From the NCBI RefSeq assembly GCF_900107935.1, contig NZ_FNVG01000029.1, positions 1 through 49,676 on the forward strand: a DNA stretch of 49,676 nucleotides, given 5' to 3'. The notes under the pieces are model-generated. The model did not search any database. It had not been told where the DNA came from and saw nothing but the letters and a program-made list of their open reading frames with translations. The translations under genes were made by a program, and so were the position numbers. Source of the stretch: Vibrio hangzhouensis. GTDB taxonomy: Bacteria; Pseudomonadota; Gammaproteobacteria; Enterobacterales; Vibrionaceae. Of the stretch, positions 1 through 9,660 are shown one piece after another (the stretch's first letter is position 1; each line of letters starts with the position of its first letter).

Positions 1-1260
1 GGTGTCACCCTCAACAATGCTCTCCGGCCCTTCAAGGGTCACGGTCACGGTGTCTTCTGGCCCCGGAGTTTCTTCATCGGTGATGTGGGTCAACTGGCTC
101 GCACCGTCTAAGTTCAGCGCTTCGAAAACCGCGTTGCCTTCCCCGTCTTCAACGCCCGACACGCTTACGGTGAAGTTTTCGCTGCCTTCCGCCAGATCGT
201 CATCCAGAGTATCGATAGTGAACGTCGCGGTAGTGCCGTCGCCACCCACAATAGCGGTGAGGGTCTTGGTGTAGTCTTCTCCCGCTGTCGCGGTACCATC
301 GGTGTAACTGAGCGTGACCACCGAACCAATTGGTGCCGCGCTGCTGAGTGTAACGGTATACGTGGTGCTGGTGTCACCCTCAACAATGCTCTCCGGCCCT
401 TCAAGGGTCACGGTCACGGTGTCTTCTGGCCCCGGAATATTTTCATCGCTAATGGTAACTTGCTGGCTAGCACTGCTTAAGTCCAGTTGTTCAAACACTG
501 GATTGCCATCAGGGGTGATGATGTCACCAACACTGACCATAAAGACTTCATCACCCTCAGCTAAGTTGTCGTCAACTGGAGAAATGGTGAAGGTGGCGGT
601 AGTGCCGTCAAGCCCGATGATGGCTTGTTTCGTTTCCACAATATCGGCTTCTGATGCACTTGCGTAGGTATAAGTTAACGTCACAATACTACCAACAGGT
701 GCTGGAGAGCTTAGTGTCACCGTATAATCACCACTAGTGGTACCCTCAGTCAAATTCTCAGGCCCACTCAAGCTGACCAGCACGGTACCAATTTCCGGAG
801 GCGTATCTTCAGGCTGATTCAGGAGCTGCAATAAGGTGAGGGATTGAGTAGGAGCAAGACCCTGTTTATCTAAACCCGCGGTATCAAATTGTGTCTCCGC
901 TAATGTTTGACTATCATCGCGAACAATGGAGCCTGTTGTGGTAGGGCTTGAACCGTCTGATTCACCAGCTGCCGGAGCTTGATCATCATCTTGAGTCGGG
1001 TCTTGGCCAGATTCAATTTGAGCGATAATTTGCTCAGGATCGATACCGGGACCAGGTATACTAAGGGCCTGTGAAGCACCGTCTAGCTGAATGAGCTCTA
1101 CTCGAAGTTTATCCCCGACTTCATCGTTTTCCAGTACATCAATAACGACATCACCAGGGCGAGGATCAGCCCCCTCCGGAAGAATGGTGAGTTTCCCCTG
1201 AGGATCAAGGACTAATGTTCCTGATACCCGAACTAAACCTAAAAGAGACAACGCACTCAT
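1..1260 (-). CDS. LapA/BapA-like retention-module adhesin, N-terminal part (runs off the window)
   Basis: This reading frame is open from an ATG at 1260 to the window edge (420 codons, no stop), so only the N-terminus is visible. Residues 1 to about 70 resemble the 'retention module' that anchors type-I-secreted giant adhesins in the outer-membrane pore (motifs SGTLVLD, PRPGDVVID). A linker carries APAAG at residues 95-99, matching the LapG protease consensus [T/A/P]AA[G/V]. From about residue 150 on there are Calx-beta/Ig-like adhesin repeats of 123 residues, with TVTLEGPESIVEGDT recurring. It is a paralogue of the next gene, with the same start, linker and downstream 'FDTSGL/FDTAGLDKQGL' segment. 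An SD-like AAGGAG lies just before the ATG. Biofilm or surface attachment is inferred from the family. The C-terminal secretion signal is outside the window. Confidence 0.85.
   Translation of the reverse strand, partial: MSALSLLGLVRVSGTLVLDPQGKLTILPEGADPRPGDVVIDVLENDEVGDKLRVELIQLDGASQALSIPGPGIDPEQIIAQIESGQDPTQDDDQAPAAGESDGSSPTTTGSIVRDDSQTLAETQFDTAGLDKQGLAPTQSLTLLQLLNQPEDTPPEIGTVLVSLSGPENLTEGTTSGDYTVTLSSPAPVGSIVTLTYTYASASEADIVETKQAIIGLDGTTATFTISPVDDNLAEGDEVFMVSVGDIITPDGNPVFEQLDLSSASQQVTISDENIPGPEDTVTVTLEGPESIVEGDTSTTYTVTLSSAAPIGSVVTLSYTDGTATAGEDYTKTLTAIVGGDGTTATFTIDTLDDDLAEGSENFTVSVSGVEDGEGNAVFEALNLDGASQLTHITDEETPGPEDTVTVTLEGPESIVEGDT
2..437 (-). repeat. Near-identical tandem adhesin repeat (369-bp period)
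   Basis: Bases 2-68 recur at 371-437 with no differences that I can see, an offset of 369 bp or exactly 123 codons. The sequence between the copies is related but diverged. Each unit encodes one Ig/Calx-beta-like extracellular domain. The array continues past the window edge, so the copy number is unknown. Confidence 0.85.
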
Positions 1261-1570
1261 GATTTACTCCTTGAATACCCTCTCACAAAGAGAGGACCTA
1301 ATTATTCATTTCTAGCCAGCCAAACTCGCGCGAATGAACTAAACCTCAAGCTCAATCTTTTACTAACGTATACTTTTAGATACCAGAGGAACTGGATTTA
1401 TGAAACTTTTCTGGGGAGTAATTAAGCTTTGTCTCAAAAACGAAAAATGTCTCGCAAACACGAGACACTAGTAGTTTTCGGCCCTTAATGGGGATAAGTT
1501 TATGCGCTATTCTCTGTTAGAAAAAGAATAGCGATACCGATCAGTGTGTTATAAGCGGCCACTCATCTTT
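1261..1570. promoter_or_regulatory. Intergenic region between the two adhesin genes
   Basis: No gene is seen in these 310 bp. The stretch holds the terminator at 1449-1466 and, between it and 1260, the presumed promoter and leader of the partial adhesin. It resembles 6644-6854: the gap from terminator stem to ATG is about 190 bp in both, and 'GATACCAGA' and 'GCTTTGTCTCAAAAACGAAAAA' occur in both in the same order. I could not define -35/-10 elements with confidence. Confidence 0.6.
1449..1466 (-). terminator. Rho-independent terminator of the 1690-residue adhesin gene
   Basis: The stem is GTCTCG (1449-1454) and CGAGAC (1461-1466), extended by a T-A pair at 1448/1467. Read on the minus strand it is followed by ATTTTTCGTTTTT. 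It lies about 105 bp after the stop of the gene at 1571-6643. The same stem and tail occur at 6831-6854 behind gltS. Confidence 0.7.
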
Positions 1571-4500
1571 TTAACTATCATGAATGAGCAAAATCTGGTT
1601 CAACAAAGAATGATCAACACCAGTGACACCTTCAAGCTCGATAGTAACGGATTTTCCATCCTTTTCGATATCAATTTGCGTATTGCCACGCTTCTCCGTC
1701 ACCTCGATCTCGTTATTATCGAGCAGCTGTTGTACCGAGTCCGATTCATCAAACAGATCGCGCAAGTCAATCACGTCAAAATCCTCTTGCTGACGAAAAT
1801 CGGTAATTACATCCACACTGCCATCAAGGTCACTTTCTGTCCATTTAAAGACATCATCACCCGCGCCACCCGTGAGAAGATCGCTACCAGCCCCCCCAAC
1901 AAGCAGGTCGTCTGATGCCCCTCCGACAAGCTGATCATTACCTTCCGTGCCATGGAGAATAGAAACATTATCACTGCTGTGCAGTGCGAAGTCATAACCC
2001 GAGTCAGCTGGTACATTCCCTTCCTCGCTGATATGGATGGTTACGGTGGCGTCTTCCCCTTGGCTGAGTTGCCCGTGACTGTCTTTCGCCTCGTATCTAA
2101 AGCTATCTGTCACGTCACCACTTCCGGTCTCAAAATCGACACCTTGTAGGCCAAACCCTTTGCTGTTACCTGGGAGGTCGGTTGCAACAATACGCACCTC
2201 ATCAAATGGTTGCCCTGAGGTGACGGAAAGCTCTGCCGTTTTATCACCGCCACCATCAAACGCTAACGAATCAGCAGGAAACTCTGTTGCTTCAACAAAA
2301 GTACCATCCAGATACAAGAACACCGTAAACAGTGCTGAACTATTAACAAAATTCCCAGTGAGACTGCTCAGCGTTACCGACGCTTGATTCGTGCTGCCCG
2401 TTGTCAATCTGGCAGAGATAAACTCCCCTTCCGACGTTTTGTGACCTTTTGGATCGTTTTTCCCTGATACCGCATAAAAGCCCTGGTGCTCAGGAGTTCC
2501 TTTAGCCTTCACATCAACATCTGTGAACGTAATAGAGGAGTCTTTATCGTCATCAACATCATCATGAAAGTGCGGCTGATCACCTGTATAGGTCCCGCCT
2601 TGAATCACTATATCGGCACCAAGCCAATACTCACTTTGCTCGCCTAGTTCATCACCATCGGACAACTCGCTGACAACATCAAAACCAATATCCTCGTCCC
2701 GGTCTAACTCATACTTGATATTGGAGCGCTCAGAGTAATAGACCTCATCGTCGACCTCCAGATAGACCTTACCTTCCCCGTCTCCAGTTTCAATGTACAA
2801 GCGACCGTGCTCAGGTAGCTCGGTAATTCGTATCATTGTGTCGGTATCCAGACTAAAATCATCCTCGATATCACGACTGTAATCAGCAAAATTAAGAGGG
2901 ATGGTATCGTCCATCGCAAACACATCAATGTCCATGACTTCCGGCGGTGTGTTCTGCGGCTCTGGCGGTTCTGGGTTATCGTCTACCGGAGTCACGGAGA
3001 TCGTAGATACGGCCTCCTCAGACTGTTGCATCCTTTCGTCCGTCACAACGATTTTGATAATCCGATCTTCGGTGTCAGGATCCTGACTGCTGTTGCTAAA
3101 CTGAAGGTTTTTCAGTGCCGCTTCGAAATCCTCAGCGCTGGCTACTTCATCATCACCGGTCGCTTTAAGAGTTAGTACTAACTTACCATCTTGCTCTTGA
3201 GAAACGTTGTATTCAATTCCACTCAATAAGGTACCGCTGCTAGAGTGTTCGCCCCCCTCATAAATGGTTAACGCATCACCCACCTTAAAGTTAGTCAACT
3301 CAACAGTGACCTGATGCAGCATATCTCTGTCATCAAATACGTCGACGTTCGCGTCATCCACCACGTTGACAGGTTCATCACCTTCGACAAAAGCATTTTG
3401 ATAATCCGGTCCACTGCCAAGGTCAATGGTGGGTTTTTTGTTGTCGATAATCTCTGCGGGCTTGGCTGCCACATTATCGACACTTAGCGTAAATGTTTCC
3501 GTTGACTCATGAGTTAATTCAAACAACGTTGGTAAGCGAATCTCAAAGCTAGAGACACCCTCTGGAATCACAATTACGTTCTGCGAAACATCATAGTAAA
3601 CACCATGGGTGAAGGTCATCGACGATGGGTCGATATCTTCCCCATTGGCAGAGTCACTCTGGGCTCCGAGGGCCAGAGAGTAACTTTCTTCACGCAGAGT
3701 GACACCGTTCAACTCCACTGTGTAGACCAGCTCGTCCCCTTCAAGGACGCTGTCTGTTTCGAGTCTGACCTCATGTATCGTCGGGGTATTGGTTTCAGCC
3801 TGACGTCCATCAACGATAGTCACTACTGCCGATTCTGCGCTGCTGTCTGAATCTGTATCCACCGATTGATATTTGAAGCTGTCATTTACACTGGTTTCCA
3901 GGAATCTCAGCTCCCAGTTGCCCGGACCGTTGGTGGTAAAGTCTGCGCCAATAATGGTCATATCCTTTAGGCCAGACACCTCAATATCAGAATTGTACTG
4001 GTTTTGTTCGGGTAATTGAGTGACATCCAGTTCCAAGATATGGAAAAGACCGTCTCCAGGGGCTTTCTGGTACTCCACCGGATATTCAATGATGCCACCA
4101 TTGCCATCATCCAATTTCAATACCACTATGACTGAACTTTCTTTACCTGCAGCCGCATTCGAGGAAAAGTAACCACCCAAACCATCCAGTCCAACAGTAA
4201 TACTTGTCGCAGGTCTGTCGGCAAAGTCGATGGAAAGCACCTCATTCTTGTTAATGCCATCACCACCTCCCACACCCAAACCGTGGCCAACGTGATTGTC
4301 CTTTACATCACCACGATACTGAGTCAATGGCCCCTTGTTACTGCTGATCTCAACCTTATCTCCGTCTTCGAGGCTTAGTACACGATGCGTCCTGGTATCC
4401 TTCGTTCCCCAGTTATAAAAGTCAGTAGTACTGCTGTTTTGATCTGGTAAACCTTCGGTAGGGTTTTCTCGTGATCCAAGCAGGAAGCCCTGTTGAACAG

Positions 4501-6643
4501 AATCAGGCTGATAACTGATTTCTTGGGCATTGAAAGTTTTACCTGCATCCACCATGGCTTGCGTAATGGCTTCGAGACCACTTTCTCCCACGAAATATAA
4601 CGTACCGTGCTCAGGAAGCTCTGTGATCTTAACCTGAACTTTATCCCCTACTCCGTTGAGGTCATCATCCACATCGGCAATCTGATCTAAGGCAGAATCC
4701 TCAGAATTGAACACCACACCAACCCTGCTTTCGTCTTCGATAGTGAACTCAAAGCTTTTTGCTTCGGGCAGATCGTTCGCTCCGTTGATGGTCACTATTA
4801 CCGTTTCAGTGTCTGTTGCGCCATGTTCATCGGTAACCACAACCTCAAAGGAGAGATCCTTAAATTCATTGGGCCCGAGCTGTTGAACCAGCGGCGAGTT
4901 TTCATCAAGAGTAAACGTCCAGGTTTCAGTCTCACTATCCACAATACGGAACGTACCGTATTCATTGGTAACACTATCAACCAATTCAGAGTCACCCACC
5001 GAGATACCAAAGGAACGAGTAGCTGCTGCATCCACATCTGTAACGGTAATCAGGCCGGACGCTTTACTTTCACCAGCTTGCATGTAACCAGAATCAGCTA
5101 CCCGACCGTCCAACTGACTTTGCCCGGCCTGGATTTCTGGCGCGTCATTGCTGCCATTGATGGTGACGCTGATGGTTTGCTCTATCGTTGCCCCTTTGTC
5201 ATCACTGACTAGAACGGTGTAATTGAGCTGAACCGCTTTACCCTGCTCCGACAGCGCATTCGTTGCCGGCAGTGAATCATCCAATGTGTATGTCCACTGT
5301 CCGGTATTCTTATCGACGGAGAACGTCCCATACGTTGTATCACCGGTTTCTTTAAGGGTATAGGTAGCACTGGCATCGTCGTCGACATCGGTGACGATGA
5401 TCGCTCCCGTTGCTACAGCTTCACCTGGTTGAGAAGCTCCCTTTTCAGTCACGCTTCCTACACTATCTACTTCTTTAATAACGGGAATATCGTTGGTGCC
5501 TTTCACCAATACTGAGATATCCTGGCTAACGGCGCCGCCGTCACCATCGGCAACCTGAACTGTGAAGGTATAAGAAACTTCATCCCCTTCCTTCAAATGC
5601 TGCGCAGCCTCGTTATCTATAGTGAACGTCCACAATCCATCTTCAGATATGTCAAATGTGCCGTAGGGTTTTTCAAGCTCTCCCAACGCACTCCATCTCA
5701 GAGTGTCGGAATCGACATCTGCGGCGGTAAGCTGTCCGCTAGCAATTGAGGTACCGATATCATCACTACCACTATCGAGATGACCCGACTCTCTTACTTC
5801 GCCACTAATGGCGTTATTCTCATTGAGCACAGGCTTGTCATTCGTACCAGAAATGGTAATAACGGTTGTCTGCTGCGTGGAACCAAGAAGTGGGTCTGAG
5901 ACCTGAACAAGGAACTCGAGTGATATAACATCATCTACATTTAGCGCCTGCACGGCATCGGAGTCATTATTAAGTACGAAGGTCCAATGTCCATCAGGAA
6001 GCAAGGTGAACGAACCATAGTTATCGAGGTTATCTGGAAGCGTCACCAGACTCCAGGTCAGCGTCTCAGAAGCGAACTCATTGTCCACCGCTGTGAGCTG
6101 CCCACCAAGCTCTGACATCCCCTCAAACTCAGTGCCATCCTGACCGTAGCCTGCCTCAACGGCATGCCCAACAAGCTCATCTGAAGTTATGCTGGGAGCA
6201 CTGTTGGTCAGAAACTGAATCAATGTCAGTGCTTGGGTGCGGGTCAGCCCTTGCTTTTCCAGGCCAGAGGTATCAAATTCGGTGGTTGCGAGAACTTCTG
6301 CTCCGAAACGAGTAATTGCAGAGGAAGTGGTGGCACTGGAGCCATCAATACTACCCGCGGCGGTAGCCTGACTCTCGACGAGTGTCGGGTCCTGTCCTTC
6401 CTCAATCTGAGCGATAATCGCTTGCGCATCCAGATCGTCAATTTTAAGATCTTGATTAAAGCCATCATCACGCACTAACGCGAGAGTGATATCTTCACCT
6501 ACTTGGGCATTATGTAGTTGATCAACGACCACATCGCCTGGTCGTGGCTCGCTGCCTTCCTGAAGAATGATAAGATTTCCATTTGTATCGATCACTAACG
6601 TGCCCGATACCTGAGCTAAGCTATTTAAAGAAAAAGCGCTCAT
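1571..6643 (-). CDS. Giant RTX/VCBS adhesin with LapA-type retention module, type I secreted
   Basis: This 1690-residue protein is complete. Residues 1 to about 75 form a retention module (SGTLVIDTNGNLIIL, PRPGDVVVD). ATAAG at residues 93-97 is a strong match to the LapG di-alanine cleavage site. At least four VCBS-type domains follow, each closed by a G-(T/S/A)-ND motif, near residues 268, 381, 497 and 622. Later parts contain two 'ITELPEHG' segments and long acidic Ca-binding stretches. Residues about 1564-1600 carry RTX nonapeptides (GGAGSDLLTGGAGDD), followed by a typical type I secretion tail. Family knowledge suggests a cell-surface adhesin held in a TolC-like pore and released by periplasmic proteolysis when c-di-GMP falls. 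Its transporter (LapBCE type) and LapD/LapG are not in this window. Confidence 0.9.
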   Translation of the reverse strand: MSAFSLNSLAQVSGTLVIDTNGNLIILQEGSEPRPGDVVVDQLHNAQVGEDITLALVRDDGFNQDLKIDDLDAQAIIAQIEEGQDPTLVESQATAAGSIDGSSATTSSAITRFGAEVLATTEFDTSGLEKQGLTRTQALTLIQFLTNSAPSITSDELVGHAVEAGYGQDGTEFEGMSELGGQLTAVDNEFASETLTWSLVTLPDNLDNYGSFTLLPDGHWTFVLNNDSDAVQALNVDDVISLEFLVQVSDPLLGSTQQTTVITISGTNDKPVLNENNAISGEVRESGHLDSGSDDIGTSIASGQLTAADVDSDTLRWSALGELEKPYGTFDISEDGLWTFTIDNEAAQHLKEGDEVSYTFTVQVADGDGGAVSQDISVLVKGTNDIPVIKEVDSVGSVTEKGASQPGEAVATGAIIVTDVDDDASATYTLKETGDTTYGTFSVDKNTGQWTYTLDDSLPATNALSEQGKAVQLNYTVLVSDDKGATIEQTISVTINGSNDAPEIQAGQSQLDGRVADSGYMQAGESKASGLITVTDVDAAATRSFGISVGDSELVDSVTNEYGTFRIVDSETETWTFTLDENSPLVQQLGPNEFKDLSFEVVVTDEHGATDTETVIVTINGANDLPEAKSFEFTIEDESRVGVVFNSEDSALDQIADVDDDLNGVGDKVQVKITELPEHGTLYFVGESGLEAITQAMVDAGKTFNAQEISYQPDSVQQGFLLGSRENPTEGLPDQNSSTTDFYNWGTKDTRTHRVLSLEDGDKVEISSNKGPLTQYRGDVKDNHVGHGLGVGGGDGINKNEVLSIDFADRPATSITVGLDGLGGYFSSNAAAGKESSVIVVLKLDDGNGGIIEYPVEYQKAPGDGLFHILELDVTQLPEQNQYNSDIEVSGLKDMTIIGADFTTNGPGNWELRFLETSVNDSFKYQSVDTDSDSSAESAVVTIVDGRQAETNTPTIHEVRLETDSVLEGDELVYTVELNGVTLREESYSLALGAQSDSANGEDIDPSSMTFTHGVYYDVSQNVIVIPEGVSSFEIRLPTLFELTHESTETFTLSVDNVAAKPAEIIDNKKPTIDLGSGPDYQNAFVEGDEPVNVVDDANVDVFDDRDMLHQVTVELTNFKVGDALTIYEGGEHSSSGTLLSGIEYNVSQEQDGKLVLTLKATGDDEVASAEDFEAALKNLQFSNSSQDPDTEDRIIKIVVTDERMQQSEEAVSTISVTPVDDNPEPPEPQNTPPEVMDIDVFAMDDTIPLNFADYSRDIEDDFSLDTDTMIRITELPEHGRLYIETGDGEGKVYLEVDDEVYYSERSNIKYELDRDEDIGFDVVSELSDGDELGEQSEYWLGADIVIQGGTYTGDQPHFHDDVDDDKDSSITFTDVDVKAKGTPEHQGFYAVSGKNDPKGHKTSEGEFISARLTTGSTNQASVTLSSLTGNFVNSSALFTVFLYLDGTFVEATEFPADSLAFDGGGDKTAELSVTSGQPFDEVRIVATDLPGNSKGFGLQGVDFETGSGDVTDSFRYEAKDSHGQLSQGEDATVTIHISEEGNVPADSGYDFALHSSDNVSILHGTEGNDQLVGGASDDLLVGGAGSDLLTGGAGDDVFKWTESDLDGSVDVITDFRQQEDFDVIDLRDLFDESDSVQQLLDNNEIEVTEKRGNTQIDIEKDGKSVTIELEGVTGVDHSLLNQILLIHDS

Positions 6644-6830
6644 GTTCGACTCCTTGAACCGCCCTAATAACCGCTCAGGCGTATGTTGAATTCCCTTTGC
6701 AAACTCACTTCAGCGATTTATGTTCCTGTAGCTGAGAGCGTTACTATTTTGTTAACAACCGTTGATACCAGATTTTTTGAGTAATGAAAACCATCCTGAA
6801 AACTATTTTTGCTTTGTCTCAAAAACGAAA

Positions 6831-6854
6831 AAAGTCTCGCAATTACGAGACTTT
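6831..6854 (-). terminator. Rho-independent terminator of gltS
   Basis: The stem AAAGTCTCG (6831-6839) pairs with CGAGACTTT (6846-6854), nine perfect pairs around the loop CAATTA. On the minus strand it ends in a T-rich run and lies about 20 bp after the gltS stop. It also forms the upstream edge of the promoter region of the 1690-residue adhesin. Confidence 0.75.
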
Positions 6855-6874
6855 ATCGGTTATTTTTTAAGCGG

Positions 6875-8101
6875 CTACCCCATCAGGGTAATGAATCCCT
6901 GAAGAATGATTAAATTGACAATATCAATGAAGAAAGCGCCGACAATTGGCACAACCATAAACGCCTGAGGCGATGGACCAAAACGATTGACGATCGAGCC
7001 CATATTCATCACCGCGGTTGGAGTAGCGCCCAGACCGAATCCACAATGTCCTCCAGCGATCACTGCACCATCGTAATTCTTGCCCATGACTCTGAAAGTC
7101 ACGTAATAGGCGAACACGCCCAGCACCATAGACTGCACACCAAGAATGATCAGAAATGGAATAGCCAAATCGAATATGTTCCAAAGCTGTAGACTCATCA
7201 ACGCCATAGCCAGAAATAACGACAGGGAGACGGTACCCAAGATATCTATCGTTTCTGCGTGCACCTTATAGCTCTTAGTGACTTCACAGAGGTTGGTAAT
7301 AAACACACCAATAAACAACGCGTAAACAAAGTCTGGGATCATCAACCAGGATATCTCAAAAGTGTTCACCCAAGCGTGAAGATACTTAGCACCGGTAACG
7401 CAAATCAGCAAGATAAACAGCACTTCGATAACCTTTTTTGCCGTTACCCGATCTTTTTCATACTCATTGTACGTCACCAATTCCGGAAAACGTTCGTGGG
7501 TATCATTGCCACGCCCGTACTCAGATTCAAATTCGTGCTTGTCGATCAGGCGCTGTGCAACCGGACTGCCGATGATACCGCCAATAATTAGGCCAAACGT
7601 CGCCGAGGCCATCGCTATTTCTAAGGTATTACTAATACCGTAGCTTTCAGTGAAAGTCTGAGCCCAGGCGGCGCCAGTTCCGTGTCCCCCTGACAAAGTG
7701 ATAGAACCTGCTATTAGTCCCATCAAGGGCTCCAGTCCCAACACCGATGCCAGACCAACACCAACACTATTCTGAATAATGATATACAGCGATGCGACCG
7801 CTAAAAAGACAAACACTTTTGCGCCGCCTTTCATCAACTGGGTATAGTTTGCTGCCAGACCTACGGTACTGAAGAACATCAACATAAAGGTTTTTTGCAG
7901 CGGCAGAGAGAAGACCATATCAACACCATTAAAGTGCAACACGGTTATAATGAGTGCGACGATCAGGCCGCCGACGATAGGCTCTGGAATGTTGTATTTT
8001 TTTAGCGTGGGCAGTTTGCCATTAATCAAGTGCCCAAGAAAAAGAACGCTAATTGCGATCAAAAAAGATTCTAACGTACCAACAGTAATGGTGCTGTTCA
8101 T
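6875..8101 (-). CDS. gltS: Sodium/glutamate symporter GltS
   Basis: At 408 residues this is close to the E. coli GltS length (about 401). It is a polytopic inner-membrane protein, hydrophobic throughout, made of two related halves. Recognisable family segments are NIPEPIVGGL near residue 40, SGGHGTGAAWA near residue 140, and the matching second-half motif GGHCGFGLGATPTAVMN near residue 350. It imports glutamate using the Na+ gradient. It is followed by its own terminator, so it is probably transcribed alone. Confidence 0.93.
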   Translation of the reverse strand: MNSTITVGTLESFLIAISVLFLGHLINGKLPTLKKYNIPEPIVGGLIVALIITVLHFNGVDMVFSLPLQKTFMLMFFSTVGLAANYTQLMKGGAKVFVFLAVASLYIIIQNSVGVGLASVLGLEPLMGLIAGSITLSGGHGTGAAWAQTFTESYGISNTLEIAMASATFGLIIGGIIGSPVAQRLIDKHEFESEYGRGNDTHERFPELVTYNEYEKDRVTAKKVIEVLFILLICVTGAKYLHAWVNTFEISWLMIPDFVYALFIGVFITNLCEVTKSYKVHAETIDILGTVSLSLFLAMALMSLQLWNIFDLAIPFLIILGVQSMVLGVFAYYVTFRVMGKNYDGAVIAGGHCGFGLGATPTAVMNMGSIVNRFGPSPQAFMVVPIVGAFFIDIVNLIILQGFITLMG

Positions 8102-8437
8102 ATGACCTCTTTTTTTGCTTTTCGCTCATCTTCCCTAATGAGGTTTGATTGGTTTGTTTAGTGTAGTAAAAATTGAATAGTTGGCGACGTAAAAAGACAC
8201 CAAACAACCTTGTTTGACTATTCTGAATGTTTCGTAGCTTTGAACGGAGCCGCGGAAGAATCGGCCTGAAAACTTGATTGAACTCAGCAACATAATCGCT
8301 TAACCGTCGATAAAACACGGTCAAATGACGTAAACTGCGCTGAAATCACGATGGATGACTACACTAAGTTAATGTCGGAGTGTAGCACATCCGTCTCGGA
8401 CAAACTAATAAATGTAGAAAATACAAGGATTCACATT
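8102..8437. promoter_or_regulatory. Divergent intergenic region between gltS and the DUF4344 gene
   Basis: These 336 bp separate two divergent genes and should hold both promoters. An SD-like AAGGA lies before the ATG at 8438. No conserved structure, repeat or small gene stands out. Confidence 0.4.
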
Positions 8438-9211
8438 ATGCTGACGACCTCGAAGACGGTTCTTACCGCCACTGCTCTGCTTATCTCCTCCTGGGTAAGC
8501 GCCAACGTTAAGGTCGACTTTGAAACGCCAGTGTCAACATCAGACATGCAAGCCAAATTGGCCATCGAACAGAATGGTCTTAATGAGTTAGTCGCTGAGT
8601 TATCCAGGCAGTATTTCCCATTTAACAACACATTGACGATTCAATACGGAGGAGAAGATGGTCCGCTCTACGATCCAGAACAACACAAGATTCATATTCC
8701 CTACAACTTCTATATCGACTCTCTCAACTACTTTTTGAGTAACGACTACGAAAAAAAATACTCAAAACCCGCCCAGCAAGGCGCCATGGATACGTTGCTT
8801 CATACGTTACTTCACGAAGCCGGACACGCCTATGTCGCTGACTATGCGCTGCCCATCTTAGGCAAAGAGGAAGATGCCGTTGATAATTTCGCAGCCGTCA
8901 TCATGCTCAATTACGTTGAAGGTGGGGCCGATGCGGCGATCAGTGCCGCCGATATGTTTTCCTTTGAATCCGAAGACAGACCCGAGTATTACAACTTCTT
9001 TGAGTACATCGGCGAGCACAGTTTCGACCTGCAACGCTACTTTAGCACCTTGTGTCTGGTTTACGGCAGTGAGCCCGACAATTACCCTTCCCTTCTGGAC
9101 GAAATTGAAGCTGAATACAGAGAAGAACAAAAACAAAAATGTGAGTTGACCTTCGAACAGATCGATACGAACTGGAAACAGGTATTAGGATTGAAGCAAG
9201 TTGACCATTAA
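8438..9211 (+). CDS. Exported DUF4344-type putative metallopeptidase
   Basis: The ATG at 8438 gives 257 residues with a clear signal peptide (hydrophobic stretch to about residue 21, probably cleaved after VSA). The frame is open back to 8351, but only the 8438 start has an SD (AAGGA) and gives an exported protein. The zinc-peptidase motif HEAGH lies near residue 131, followed by GKEEDAVDNFAA, where an acidic residue could be the third metal ligand. This layout fits the DUF4344 family. The substrate is unknown and no partner gene is evident; the next gene starts 21 bp downstream and may be cotranscribed. Confidence 0.8.
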   Translation: MLTTSKTVLTATALLISSWVSANVKVDFETPVSTSDMQAKLAIEQNGLNELVAELSRQYFPFNNTLTIQYGGEDGPLYDPEQHKIHIPYNFYIDSLNYFLSNDYEKKYSKPAQQGAMDTLLHTLLHEAGHAYVADYALPILGKEEDAVDNFAAVIMLNYVEGGADAAISAADMFSFESEDRPEYYNFFEYIGEHSFDLQRYFSTLCLVYGSEPDNYPSLLDEIEAEYREEQKQKCELTFEQIDTNWKQVLGLKQVDH

Positions 9212-9232
9212 ACCAGAATCGCCGAAGGAATC

Positions 9233-9622
9233 ATGATGCCCACAAAACTCACCTTGTTCTTTGATGCCACCTGCCCCTTATGTGTCAGGGAAATGCGCGC
9301 GCTCAAAAGACGCGATCATTCAAATGCAATTCAATTTATCGATATATTCTCTGAGCGCTTTGATGATTTTCCCGAGATAGATGCCGTTTCGGCCGCAGAA
9401 CGACTGCATGCCTATGATGACAAAGGACAACTTTTTACCGGATTGGATGTCACTTATCAGGCGTGGCGCATTGTTGGCAAAGGGTATCTTTATGCCTTTA
9501 CACGCTGGCCTCTATTCAGACCGGTGTTCGACTGGTTGTATGTTAAATTTGCCAAACACCGGTATCGGCTTTCGGGTTGGCTGACGGGAAAGAACCGATG
9601 CGACCGGTGTCGCATCGATTAA
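9233..9622 (+). CDS. DCC-family (DUF393) thiol-disulfide oxidoreductase-like protein
   Basis: This 129-residue protein begins with a beta strand and then DATCPLC, the D-x-x-C-x-x-C motif that defines the DCC/DUF393 thioredoxin-like family. The final third has YLYAFTRWPLFRPVFDWLY, a segment common in the family, and a C-terminal CDRCR. An AAGGA SD precedes two adjacent ATGs (9233 and 9236), either of which could be used. The family is presumed redox-active but its substrate is not established. Confidence 0.85.
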   Translation: MMPTKLTLFFDATCPLCVREMRALKRRDHSNAIQFIDIFSERFDDFPEIDAVSAAERLHAYDDKGQLFTGLDVTYQAWRIVGKGYLYAFTRWPLFRPVFDWLYVKFAKHRYRLSGWLTGKNRCDRCRID

Positions 9623-9632
9623 AGTGAACTTA

Positions 9633-9645
9633 TTTACACTGTAAA
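9633..9645. other. parS2: parS2 site (ParB2 centromere site)
   Basis: TTTACACTGTAAA is a perfect match to the core of the Vibrio chromosome II parS2 consensus (nTTTACAnTGTAAAn). It lies between two convergent genes, about 7 kb on the rctB side of parA2. It is the only site in the window on that side of the origin. Confidence 0.85.
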
Positions 9646-9660
9646 CAATGTCCAGTGACG

